NCBI GenBank assembly: GCA_003225315.1
Contig: QHZD01000018.1
Coordinates: 62,001 to 126,000, forward strand
DNA from: Acidobacteriota bacterium
GTDB lineage: Bacteria > Acidobacteriota > Terriglobia > Acidiferrales > UBA7541
Length of the DNA stretch: 64,000 nucleotides
Direction of reading: 5' to 3'
Shown here: one piece after another, positions 25,470 to 33,503 of the stretch
Numbering within the stretch: position 1 is the first letter of the stretch
Layout: every line of letters begins with the position of its first letter
Position numbers and translations under genes: made by a program
Notes under the pieces: model-generated
The model's database searches: none
What the model saw: only the letters and a program-made list of their open reading frames with translations
Told to the model about the DNA's origin: nothing

Positions 25470-26066
25470 TCAGGGAAGGGGTTTCTCAACCACCAGATGC
25501 GGCGCGTTTCCACCGGATGCAACAATGCCCCGGCGCAGAATTTCCGCGACCACTTGTGTGGGTTGGCCGGAGCTATCCACGCGATAGTCGGCAAGTTGAT
25601 AGGAGGGGAGGCGTTGAGCGTAAAGCGCGCGGAAGCTCGCTTCGTCGCGGAAAAGCGGGCGGCCAGTCATTGTCATGCACCGTGAGAGCAGAACTTCGAT
25701 GGGCGAGTCCAGCCACAAAACGGGAGCGCTCGCGGTACGCAGAAATTCAGGGCAGCCCGGCTGCGCGTAGGTGCCGCCGCCCAGAGCCAGAACGGTGCTT
25801 TCTTTCATCTCGGTGGCACGGCCAAGAGCGGCGCGCAGTTGGTCTGCCTCAAGCTGGCGGAAAGCCGGCTCACCGAGGCGCTCGAAAATTTGTGGGATTG
25901 TGAGGCCCGCAGATTCCTCAATGCGGTCATCGAGATCGACAAAGCGCCAAGCGAGTTGCCGCGCCAGGAGCGTGCCAATGGTGGTTTTCCCGGAACCCAT
26001 AAAACCGGCGAGGCACAGAATCGGGACGCGCGCTTGCGGGCCGCGAAAAGGAAGTGTTGTTGTCAC
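25470..26066 (-). CDS. aroK: Shikimate kinase
   Basis: Shikimate kinase phosphorylates shikimate in aromatic amino-acid synthesis. The 198-residue protein has the Walker A loop GFMGSGKTTIGTLLA (~21-35), the shikimate-binding FVDLDDRIEESAG and FRQLEADQL, LALGGGTYAQPGC, and the lid region MTGRPLFRDEASF. Length is slightly above the ~170-190 norm owing to N- and C-terminal extensions. It is located between the DUF4097 gene and the secreted protein gene on the minus strand. Confidence 0.94.
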   Translation of the reverse strand: MTTTLPFRGPQARVPILCLAGFMGSGKTTIGTLLARQLAWRFVDLDDRIEESAGLTIPQIFERLGEPAFRQLEADQLRAALGRATEMKESTVLALGGGTYAQPGCPEFLRTASAPVLWLDSPIEVLLSRCMTMTGRPLFRDEASFRALYAQRLPSYQLADYRVDSSGQPTQVVAEILRRGIVASGGNAPHLVVEKPLP

Positions 26067-26086
26067 GCGAACGCAGCGCGAAAAAA

Positions 26087-27001
26087 CTAGTCGCGCTTCA
26101 AAATGCGTATTGTACCACTGTAGGAGGAGAGCTCGACTTTAGCCAGGCCTTGCCCGACGGTGCCGAAGAGTCCCTTGGTGAACTTTGATGCTCGGCGCAT
26201 CATGCCGTGAGAATCGGGCTTGAGGTACGCCGCCGCCTGATTGTCAACCGTGCCCGTGGCAGTTTGCGCCTTCAGGTCAAAGGAATCGTTGCCCGAGAAG
26301 CGAACCTCAACAAGGCCTCGGCCGCTCTTCATGGTGTAAAGGCCAGTGCGGACAAAGTCGCCGTCAAAAAGAATATTTCCTGAAGTGGTGAAGAGACTGA
26401 CGTTGGTCAGGGCCGGCTGGAGAACTTGCGCGCCGCCGCTAATGGACTTGAAATCAAGTTTGCCGGCACATTGGGTGCAGACCAGTGAACCTTCCGTGGT
26501 CTTAACAATGATGTACCCGGAAACCTCTCTTAAGTGTACATCACCGGCCACGCTCTCCAGCGTCATATCGCCCATGACCTGCTCGACATAAATGAGTCCC
26601 GTCTCCGTCTTGAGCTGCAATTCCGTTTCTTCCGGCACGGTGAGCTGTAGACTGGCCGCCAACTCCGGGGCTTGCGCCAAAGCGTCCAGAACATTAGCGG
26701 TGACGTCGATGCGGTCTCCAGCTTGCTCCATGTCAAAGCCAATCTTGTCGGACGTCTGGCTGGCGACAACGTCGACTTCCTTGTTTTTCCAGGACTTCAC
26801 TTCGATGCGCCCGTTGGCAACGTTGTGGATCACCACGACCGGGCGGGTGTTGACCGCGAAATGCCTTTCGACGTGCTGGCTTGCCGCCGCATGCGCGGGC
26901 GAAATACCCGAACAGAAAAAAGCCGCCGCGCCAAGTACCGGCAGCATGCCGCGTTTCATATCTGAGGGTAGAGCGGACAAACTCATCATTCCAATTCCCA
27001 T
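26087..27001 (-). CDS. DUF4097-type secreted beta-helix protein
   Basis: A 304-residue product. A hydrophobic signal segment (MKRGMLPVLGAAAFFCSGIS) precedes the mature part, which shows the DUF4097 pattern of short regularly spaced beta strands (TGLIYVEQVMGDMTLESVAG; VHLREVSGYIIVKTTEGSLV; GTIRILKRD at the end). Such proteins often sit beside ECF sigma/anti-sigma pairs and are thought to act in the envelope, but the role is unproven. Its ATG at 27001 nearly abuts the anti-sigma stop (27003-27005), so translation is probably coupled. A later start at 26959 would begin directly with the signal peptide. Confidence 0.82.
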   Translation of the reverse strand: MGIGMMSLSALPSDMKRGMLPVLGAAAFFCSGISPAHAAASQHVERHFAVNTRPVVVIHNVANGRIEVKSWKNKEVDVVASQTSDKIGFDMEQAGDRIDVTANVLDALAQAPELAASLQLTVPEETELQLKTETGLIYVEQVMGDMTLESVAGDVHLREVSGYIIVKTTEGSLVCTQCAGKLDFKSISGGAQVLQPALTNVSLFTTSGNILFDGDFVRTGLYTMKSGRGLVEVRFSGNDSFDLKAQTATGTVDNQAAAYLKPDSHGMMRRASKFTKGLFGTVGQGLAKVELSSYSGTIRILKRD

Positions 27002-27002
27002 G

Positions 27003-27671
27003 TTAGTTGACACTCCCTCCGCGATCCATCATCGCGGACAGCAATTCGGCTTTTTGCTGATAGGCATTGGACAGGTATTCACGCGCCAGATCATCCCGCG
27101 GTTCAGCGCTCACACGGCGCTCGCAGTCAGCAATAAAATCATCCACTTGCTTCAGGTTCTGCCGGAAAGAGGCGTCCACCGCCGTGGTGCTGGCAAGCTG
27201 CATGTTGGTGAGATCGATTTCCTGCTCGTTCAGGACCTTGGCGGTTTGCGCGAAAGGAATTTGCCGAGCGGGGCCAGCAACCCTCAGAGGAATTTCCGCG
27301 GAGTCATCCGGCGGTTGCCGCAATTGCAGCACGCCAGCAACGACGATCAGCAAGCCCACTGTCGCAGTGGCCAAAGCGCGGCTCCGGAATAGATTGTTGA
27401 ATCCGTGCCACCACGGAGCGCGTTCACTGCGACCAGCCACGACGGGCGTCTTGATAATCCCTTCGAGTTCCAGTTGTGTCCGGAGGGAAACCCACACCCG
27501 GGCAGGAGGTTCGACTTCGGCCGGCAATCCATTCGCGGCAGAAACGATCGTCTCGAGATCAGCCACAAATTCCTGGCAATGGCTGCACGTAGCCACGTGC
27601 GCTTGTGCTGCTTCCGGCAGCGGCGCCAGACCTTCCTGCTCTACTGCGAATTCCACGTCCCTGCACTGCAT
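27003..27671 (-). CDS. Zinc-finger anti-sigma factor (putative, membrane anchored)
   Basis: A 222-residue protein. The N-terminal anti-sigma zinc-finger pattern His-x3-Cys-x2-Cys is present (HVATCSHC, ~residues 25-32), with Cys3 as a possible fourth ligand. A single transmembrane helix follows (~99-117, ALATATVGLLIVVAGVLQL). The C-terminal region is helical and outside the membrane. It is encoded directly downstream of the ECF sigma gene, so it most likely sequesters that sigma factor and is released by an envelope signal. Confidence 0.86.
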   Translation of the reverse strand: MQCRDVEFAVEQEGLAPLPEAAQAHVATCSHCQEFVADLETIVSAANGLPAEVEPPARVWVSLRTQLELEGIIKTPVVAGRSERAPWWHGFNNLFRSRALATATVGLLIVVAGVLQLRQPPDDSAEIPLRVAGPARQIPFAQTAKVLNEQEIDLTNMQLASTTAVDASFRQNLKQVDDFIADCERRVSAEPRDDLAREYLSNAYQQKAELLSAMMDRGGSVN

Positions 27672-27798
27672 GACCCTTCACTCCGCGAGGCCGACGCTGG
27701 ATGCCTGCCCCGTTCGACTTCTCTCAATTCGCTTCGGCGCAATTCCTCGATGTTTCGCCGTGAAGTCGCACACACCCTTGAATTGCACTCATTGTAGC

Positions 27799-28512
27799 TC
27801 AATCATCGTGCGCCGTCTGCGTTTTTGCCGCATGCCGTTCTTGCCGGGCCTGCTGGCGTACCTCTTCCTGTAGCAGGTCCCGCAGACGAGTGCGCGCTTT
27901 GTGCAATTGCGACTTCGAATTTCCCACCGAACATCCCATAATGTCCGCGATCTCGTTGTGCTCGTACCCCTGGACGTCGTGCAACACGAACACAGTGCGG
28001 TAACCCGGTGGCAGCTTTTCAACCGAACGTTCCAGATTGACCCGGTCGACGGCGCCGCTCAGGCGCAAATCCGGTGCGCCGATGTCTTTCCTGGGGCCGC
28101 TCGTCTCATCGTCGGGATCCATCGTTTCTTCGAGCGAAGCCACAGGGAGCGACTTCTTGCGCAGCCGCATCAGCACCACATTGACCGTCATCCGGTGCAA
28201 CCAAGTTGAAAAGGCCGACTCTCCCCGGAAGGTCCCAATCTTGCGGAAGAGCTGCAGAAAGGCTTCCTGCATCAGGTCTTCCGCATCGGACGGGTTATTC
28301 ACCATCCGCAGGCACAAAGCGTAGACGCGGCGGCTATGTAAGCGGTACAGAAACTCAAAAGCCGCTGCATCTCCAGCCTGGGCCAGACGTATGGCCTCCG
28401 CTTCAGTCACCTGTTTGGTGGACTGCCGAGAGGTCGACGCATCGGGATCGCTTGGTCGGTTTCGGGCCAACGGTCCATTAGCGGCGCATCCTCCAATTCG
28501 GATGCGCCTCAT
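27799..28512 (-). CDS. ECF RNA polymerase sigma factor (RpoE-like)
   Basis: A 237-residue sigma-70 family protein. Region 2 is clear (YALCLRMVNNPSDAEDLMQE; AFLQLFRKIGTFRGESAFST; WLHRMTVNVVLMRLRKK), and region 4 has VEKLPPGYRTVFVLHDVQGY, EIADIMGCSVGNSKSQLHKA and RTRLRDLLQ. The start at 28512 (MRRIRIGG) gives a short Pro/Ser-rich N-terminal extension; an ATG at 28545 is also open. The gene heads the run sigma, anti-sigma, DUF4097, aroK, secreted protein. Confidence 0.9.
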   Translation of the reverse strand: MRRIRIGGCAANGPLARNRPSDPDASTSRQSTKQVTEAEAIRLAQAGDAAAFEFLYRLHSRRVYALCLRMVNNPSDAEDLMQEAFLQLFRKIGTFRGESAFSTWLHRMTVNVVLMRLRKKSLPVASLEETMDPDDETSGPRKDIGAPDLRLSGAVDRVNLERSVEKLPPGYRTVFVLHDVQGYEHNEIADIMGCSVGNSKSQLHKARTRLRDLLQEEVRQQARQERHAAKTQTAHDD

Positions 28513-28619
28513 GCCTCCAAGAGTTGTCCTGTCAGAAGCCCGCATGTACTAGCAAACACCCCTGCGGGGCGCTAGTTCCGGTCCAATTGCGCCGGACGTC
28601 TACGGGCAAGCAGGTTGGA

Positions 28620-29345
28620 TCATTCTCCCGCGATTGTGGTCGTTCGTCTATGGTGGATCAGGCCCTGGCGGGACGCCACGGTTTCCTGGGGCTCGGATTG
28701 CTCGCGAACGGTGTCTTGAAACGTCCCGAGCTGGCTCTGGGGCAGGGCAATCAAGAAAGATTTGAGCACCACAATAGCCTCTCTCAAGCAGGTGTTCAGG
28801 TCGTAGTGGTCCGTGTCCACCTCGTCCCACATTTCCTTGGGATTTACAGTGAGTCCTTCGGCGAGGTCCTCCGCGGCATGGCGAAAATCCTTGCCAAGAT
28901 CCTCGACCATCTCCACCAGCGTACCAACTTTATGGAGGAACTGGAGCCGTTGGGAGAGCAGCACGTGATTGAGCAGGTTGCTCATGCGGGCAGAACGTTG
29001 CCCTTTTTGCCCTTGAAAATTCGCGGGATCGAAAGGCGCGGCGTTGGGAATGGTTCCGTAGTGCTTGGCATGCTCCGACAATGCACGAAGCAAGCCTCCG
29101 AGCGCATGAGTCAGCAGTCTGCAAAGGCTCGAAGTGATGCCCACCGCTTGGAGGGATTTGCCGGGCTGTCCCAACTGCCGCAGTTCGATCGCCTCATCCA
29201 GGGACACACTCAACATCACGTAGCTGGATTCGAGTTCATGGACCTGTTTATTGAACACCACTGCTTTTGCTTCTGGAAGCCAGGCGCGCCAGTCATCTTT
29301 GACAGACTTGCCGCGGGCTGAGAGGGGGCGGACACAGTCGTTCAC
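28620..29345 (-). CDS. Conserved helical protein of unknown function
   Basis: A 241-residue product from GTG 29345, behind GGAG with a six-nt spacer. It is predicted largely alpha-helical (KQVHELESSYVMLSVSLDEA; LCRLLTHALGGLLRALSEHA; SNLLNHVLLSQRLQFLHKVG), without signal peptide, transmembrane segment or recognisable catalytic motif. I do not recognise the family. The opposite-strand open frame (28524-29321) is considered its shadow because this one has a proper start site and more protein-like composition. It lies 107 nt upstream of the sigma gene on the same strand. Confidence 0.7.
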   Translation of the reverse strand: MNDCVRPLSARGKSVKDDWRAWLPEAKAVVFNKQVHELESSYVMLSVSLDEAIELRQLGQPGKSLQAVGITSSLCRLLTHALGGLLRALSEHAKHYGTIPNAAPFDPANFQGQKGQRSARMSNLLNHVLLSQRLQFLHKVGTLVEMVEDLGKDFRHAAEDLAEGLTVNPKEMWDEVDTDHYDLNTCLREAIVVLKSFLIALPQSQLGTFQDTVREQSEPQETVASRQGLIHHRRTTTIAGE

Positions 29346-29513
29346 GGGATTCTCCGTATGGGACAGGTTCGGGAGTATAGCAAAAAGCTGTGGTCAAGCC
29401 ATAGTATTCTTCAAACGAAGCGCTGATTGGGCGGATTTTGTCAAAAGGTTAACGGGGACCGAGCCATTAGAAAGGGTGGGGCGCGAAACGAAGGGAAGTA
29501 GGGACCGTATTCC

Positions 29514-29543
29514 TTGCTCAGTCATAACGCGCGCCGTTATACT
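29514..29543 (+). promoter_or_regulatory. Sigma-70-type promoter for lysS-lolC-lolD-clpC
   Basis: TTGCTC (29514-29519), 18 nt, TATACT (29538-29543). The predicted start near 29550 leaves a ~26-nt leader to the TTG of lysS. The 29346-29513 part of the spacer shows nothing clear. Confidence 0.65.
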
Positions 29544-29575
29544 CAAACTCCGTCGCTTCCGAAAGGATTTTCCCC

Positions 29576-31135
29576 TTGCAATTTGAGCCGCGCGACCAGT
29601 TTGAGCAGCGCCAGAAGAAACTCGAGCAGATCCAGGCGCTGGGGCACGATCCTTATCCCCGCGAATTTCGCTGGACAGATACTCCGGCTTTGCTGGTGGA
29701 GAAATACAGCCAGTCCACCACTGCGGAATTAGAGTCGGCCAATCGGGAAGTGCGGGTGGCCGGCCGAATTGTATCTTCCCGGCTTATGGGTAAGGCGGGC
29801 TTTGCGCACCTGCAAGGTGCTGGAAGGCGCATCCAGATCTACGTAAAGAAAGATGTTGTCGGCGAAAAAGGGTTTCAACTGTTTCATCTGCTGGACTTGG
29901 GTGATTCGATCGGCGTGCGCGGGCGCCTGTTTCGAACCAAGACGAATGAGCTGTCCATTTGGGTCGAGGAAATCTTCTTCCTTTCGAAAGCCCTGTTGCC
30001 ATTACCGGAGAAATGGCACGGTCTGACGGACGTCGAGCTGCGGTACCGCCAGCGGTATCTGGACCTGATCGCCAATGAAAAATCGCGTCAGGTGTTTGTG
30101 ACACGCGCGCGCATCATCCAGGAAATGCGCCGGTTTTTCGACGCTCGTGGTTACATAGAAGTCGAAACACCGATGATGCATCCCATCCCTGGGGGCGCGG
30201 CCGCGCGGCCCTTTGTTACCCACCACAACACGCTGGACATTGATCTCTATCTGCGGATTGCGCCGGAGCTTTACCTGAAAAGGCTGACTGTCGGAGGATT
30301 CGACCGCGTATACGAGATCAACCGCAATTTTCGCAACGAAGGCATTTCTACGCAGCATAATCCCGAATTCACGATGCTGGAGTTCTACGAGGCCTACAGT
30401 AATTACCGCGATTTGATGGATATGAACGAGCAGCTCTTCGCGCTCCTGGCCAAGAACATCACCGGCTCGACGACGGTGAAGTATGGCGGCGTCGAGCTTG
30501 ATTTCTCGAAAACGCAGCGGCTTTCGATGCGCGAAGCCATAATAAAGTATTGGCCAACGGCGGCAGGCGAAGCTCCTGCGCTGGAGAAGCTGGCTTCTCC
30601 CGGCGGGGCGCGTGAAATTACGGCGCGCTATAACGAATGGGCTAAGCGCACCAGCGCGCCCTATGCCGTGGCCAAAGGCACCCTCACGGACGGCGAATGG
30701 ACTGGCCTTCTTTTTGAAACGATGGCCGAAGACAAATTGGTTCAGCCAACCATCCTCTACGATTTTCCGACGGATATTTCTCCACTTTCGAAACAGAAGC
30801 CCGAAGACCCATCCCTTACGGAGCGATTGGAGATCTACGTTGCCGGAATGGAAGTGGCCAATGGTTTCTCCGAATTGAACGACCCTGTCGAGCAGGAACG
30901 CCGCTTCCTTGCGCAAATCGCGCAGGGCGGAGTGGAAGTGCCGAAGCAGCTCGATGTGGATTACATCCGCGCCCTTTGCCACGGAATGCCGCCGACTGCC
31001 GGCGAAGGCATCGGCATCGATCGTCTTACGATGGTGCTTACGGATTCCCCCTCGATCCGCGACGTCATCCTCTTTCCTTTGCTGCGCCAGGAAGGCGGAG
31101 AACCATCTTCCGCTTCCGAAGCGCACGGCGCATAA
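29576..31135 (+). CDS. lysS: Lysyl-tRNA synthetase, class II
   Basis: Charges tRNA-Lys. The 519-residue product has an OB-fold anticodon domain (GRIVSSRLMGKAGFAHLQGA) and class II motifs: motif 1 around RFFDARGYIEVETPMMHPIP, motif 2 as FRNEGISTQHNPEFTMLEFY, and motif 3 as GIGIDRLTMVLTDSPSIRDV. Translation starts at TTG 29576, eight nt after AAAGGA. It is the first gene of a run with lolC, lolD and clpC. Confidence 0.96.
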   Translation: MQFEPRDQFEQRQKKLEQIQALGHDPYPREFRWTDTPALLVEKYSQSTTAELESANREVRVAGRIVSSRLMGKAGFAHLQGAGRRIQIYVKKDVVGEKGFQLFHLLDLGDSIGVRGRLFRTKTNELSIWVEEIFFLSKALLPLPEKWHGLTDVELRYRQRYLDLIANEKSRQVFVTRARIIQEMRRFFDARGYIEVETPMMHPIPGGAAARPFVTHHNTLDIDLYLRIAPELYLKRLTVGGFDRVYEINRNFRNEGISTQHNPEFTMLEFYEAYSNYRDLMDMNEQLFALLAKNITGSTTVKYGGVELDFSKTQRLSMREAIIKYWPTAAGEAPALEKLASPGGAREITARYNEWAKRTSAPYAVAKGTLTDGEWTGLLFETMAEDKLVQPTILYDFPTDISPLSKQKPEDPSLTERLEIYVAGMEVANGFSELNDPVEQERRFLAQIAQGGVEVPKQLDVDYIRALCHGMPPTAGEGIGIDRLTMVLTDSPSIRDVILFPLLRQEGGEPSSASEAHGA

Positions 31136-31153
31136 CGTATTCTTCCAACCACC

Positions 31154-32380
31154 ATGCGATTTGAATGGTTTGTGGCCCAACGGTACCTGCGGTCGCCGTA
31201 CCGGCCGGCGGTCCTGCGGCTGGTCACATTGTTTTCCACGGTGGGCGTAGCTGCGGGCGTGGCCACGTTGGTGATCGCGCTCTCCATGAACACCGGATTC
31301 CGTGAGACGCTTCAAGACCGGTTGCTGGGCGTGACTGCCCACGTTTCTTTAACACGACCGGGAACTTCCGGAATCAAGGATTACGAGGAATTGGCCACGA
31401 AACTAGCGCGGATAACCGGCGTGCGCTCGGTCACGCCGGCGGTCTATCAGACGCTACTGCTTTCGTTCGCTGGGCAAGCGCGTGGTGTGGTCGCGAAGGG
31501 CGTTGATCCTGAGCGCGAGAGAAAGAGCGACGACGCGCTCCAGCGGATTGTCGCGGGCAAGCTTGATTTTTCTCCCGATGCGGATGGCATCGACGCGGTG
31601 TTGATTGGAAAACAGCTTGCCGAAGAGTGGAAAGTCTCTCCAGGCGACTTCGTGACCCTCACAAGCCCGCAGGGGCGTTTGACCCCTTTTGGATTGCTGC
31701 CACGGACGCGGCGGTTTCGTGTTACAGGAGTTTTCGATTCCGGCTTTTATGATTACGACGAGAACTGGTGCTTCATGACACTGGCCGCCGCCCAAGGTCT
31801 TTCTGGCGTGGGCGATGTTGTTAACGTTCTGGAATTTCGTTTGAACCAGCCTGAACGCGCGGGCGAAATTGCGGAACAGATCCGGCAAGCCGCCGGACAG
31901 GGCTTTTCAACGACGACCTGGATGGAAGAAAACCGTGCGTTGTTTCGTGCCCTGCGGCTTGAAAAACTCGTTACGGCGATCTTCATCGGACTGATTACCT
32001 TCGTCGCCGGCCTTAACATTCTGGTGGTTCTTTCCATGACGGTCACCGATAAAGCGCGCGATATCGCCGTGCTCCGCTCCTTGGGCGCGCGCCGCGAGCA
32101 GATTCGCACGATTTTCCTGTGGCAGGGAATCAGCATCGGAGCGACGGGCACGCTGATTGGCCTGTTCACCGGTTACCTGTTTTCGTTCGTGGCCGGGAAT
32201 TATCATCTGATTCCTCTTGATCCCCAGGTGTACGCGGTTCCTTATGTGCCTTTCCATCCGAGTGTTTTCGACGGTGTGTGGATCACTTCCGTGGCCATGG
32301 GAATCTCGATCGCCGCCACAATCTTGCCCGCGCACGCTGCGGTACGCCTCCTGCCCGTGGAAATCCTGCGGTACGAATGA
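31154..32380 (+). CDS. lolC: LolC/LolE-type lipoprotein-releasing ABC transporter permease
   Basis: An inner-membrane permease of the MacB/FtsX family that extracts lipoproteins for transport to the outer membrane. The 408-residue product starts MRFEWFVAQRYLRSPYRPAV, a typical LolC/E N-terminus, followed by helix 1 (~24-45), a large periplasmic domain, and three C-terminal helices (~278-300, ~325-350, ~375-395). The conserved KARDIAVLRSLGARREQIRT coupling helix is present. Only one permease gene is seen, so a homodimer (LolF-like) is possible. It starts 18 nt after lysS. Confidence 0.93.
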   Translation: MRFEWFVAQRYLRSPYRPAVLRLVTLFSTVGVAAGVATLVIALSMNTGFRETLQDRLLGVTAHVSLTRPGTSGIKDYEELATKLARITGVRSVTPAVYQTLLLSFAGQARGVVAKGVDPERERKSDDALQRIVAGKLDFSPDADGIDAVLIGKQLAEEWKVSPGDFVTLTSPQGRLTPFGLLPRTRRFRVTGVFDSGFYDYDENWCFMTLAAAQGLSGVGDVVNVLEFRLNQPERAGEIAEQIRQAAGQGFSTTTWMEENRALFRALRLEKLVTAIFIGLITFVAGLNILVVLSMTVTDKARDIAVLRSLGARREQIRTIFLWQGISIGATGTLIGLFTGYLFSFVAGNYHLIPLDPQVYAVPYVPFHPSVFDGVWITSVAMGISIAATILPAHAAVRLLPVEILRYE

Positions 32381-32725
32381 CTCGCAGGCGTGGGTGGGCA
32401 ATAACCATATTCTTCGGCCCATTTGGCGTGAGATTTGCTCCTATCAGGAGGAGTAGCCGGAGGGTAAGACCTGGGTATGTCATCGACCCTCGGTCGCACC
32501 AAAGGGCCCACCGCAAGGTGTTGAAAACAGAAAGATTATAAGTGCATTAGTTTTGATCCAGAAGTGCCCTCTTTTCGGCAGGCAATGGACTGGCGGAAAA
32601 AGGAAACTCTGTGGGACTTTGGAAGTTCGAGGGGGCTCCGCGGGTCGCACGGCACGAAGGTTGCTGAAAACGCATCTAAGTAAGTAGCAGGAACGGGCCT
32701 AGTAGACGAAAGGCGCTGCAAAGGG
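32381..32725. other. 345-nt gap between lolC and lolD
   Basis: Unusually long for an otherwise tight operon. Its composition is less coding-like than its neighbours and no known gene, terminator or tRNA is seen. A 32-codon frame (32585-32683, MDWRKKETLWDFG start) lacks a good ribosome-binding site and is not annotated as a gene. A decayed gene or an mRNA element are both possible. Confidence 0.4.
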
Positions 32726-33502
32726 ATGAGCCAGGGTGCACAATTCGCGGACGGGGTGGGGGCAGAGGATCCGCGCAACGCGGCAGTTGTTCTGGAATCG
32801 AGAGGCCTGAAGAAAACTTACGGCAGCGGCGAGAAAATCATCTCCGTATTGACGGATGCAAATTTGCTCTTGCGGCAGGGAGAGATGGTTGCGATCGTCG
32901 CGCCGTCGGGAGCGGGCAAAAGCACTCTGCTGCACCTGCTGGCTGCGCTAGACACACCAACGAGCGGTACAGTATACTTCGCAACGAAAGCCATTGAATC
33001 GATTCATGACGCAGCGCTGGCGGAATTTCGGAATCGTGCCATCGGGTTTTTGTGGCAACGCCACCAGTTGCTGCCAGATTTTACGGCTGCGGAGAACGTA
33101 GCGATGCCGCTGTTGGTGCGAGGCAACGATTTCACGACTGCGCTGGAGACGGCGCGGAAGTGGCTCGCGGAGGTTGGCTTGGAAAACCGGGCCGATCACC
33201 GCGCAGGGGAACTCTCTGGGGGGGAACAGCAGCGCGTCGCGATTGCCCGGGCGCTCGTCACTGGGCCGTCGGTGCTGCTGGCAGATGAACCTACCGGGGA
33301 TCTGGACGAGCAGAATGCTTGGGCTGTGTTCGAGTTGCTGCAACGGCTGCATCGCACGCACAAGTTGACGTCGCTGATCGCGACGCACAACTTGGCGCTC
33401 GCCGCGCGATGCGACCGCATATTGGCGCTGGAACATGGCGTTCTGCAAACTCGCGAGGCTGCGGCTTCAGCGGGCGGGGTCCCAGGGGGAGAAGCGAGCT
33501 AA
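32726..33502 (+). CDS. lolD: LolD-type ABC transporter ATP-binding protein
   Basis: The ATPase that powers lipoprotein release with the LolC/E permease. The 258-residue product has Walker A APSGAGKSTLL (~58-68), the signature LSGGEQQRVAIARAL, Walker B VLLADEPTGDLD and the switch histidine in LIATHNLALA. A ~25-residue N-terminal extension precedes the usual LKKTYGSGEK start; a later start is possible. The stop lies one base before the clpC start. Confidence 0.93.
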   Translation: MSQGAQFADGVGAEDPRNAAVVLESRGLKKTYGSGEKIISVLTDANLLLRQGEMVAIVAPSGAGKSTLLHLLAALDTPTSGTVYFATKAIESIHDAALAEFRNRAIGFLWQRHQLLPDFTAAENVAMPLLVRGNDFTTALETARKWLAEVGLENRADHRAGELSGGEQQRVAIARALVTGPSVLLADEPTGDLDEQNAWAVFELLQRLHRTHKLTSLIATHNLALAARCDRILALEHGVLQTREAAASAGGVPGGEAS

Positions 33503-33503
33503 C

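Noticed and set aside
28524-29321. 265-codon plus-strand frame opposite the helical protein
   Set aside because: The minus-strand frame has a good GTG/GGAG start and natural helical composition; the plus frame has neither.
32585-32683. Small ORF of 32 codons in the lolC-lolD gap
   Set aside because: There is no good ribosome-binding site and no known relative; two other frames are also open there.
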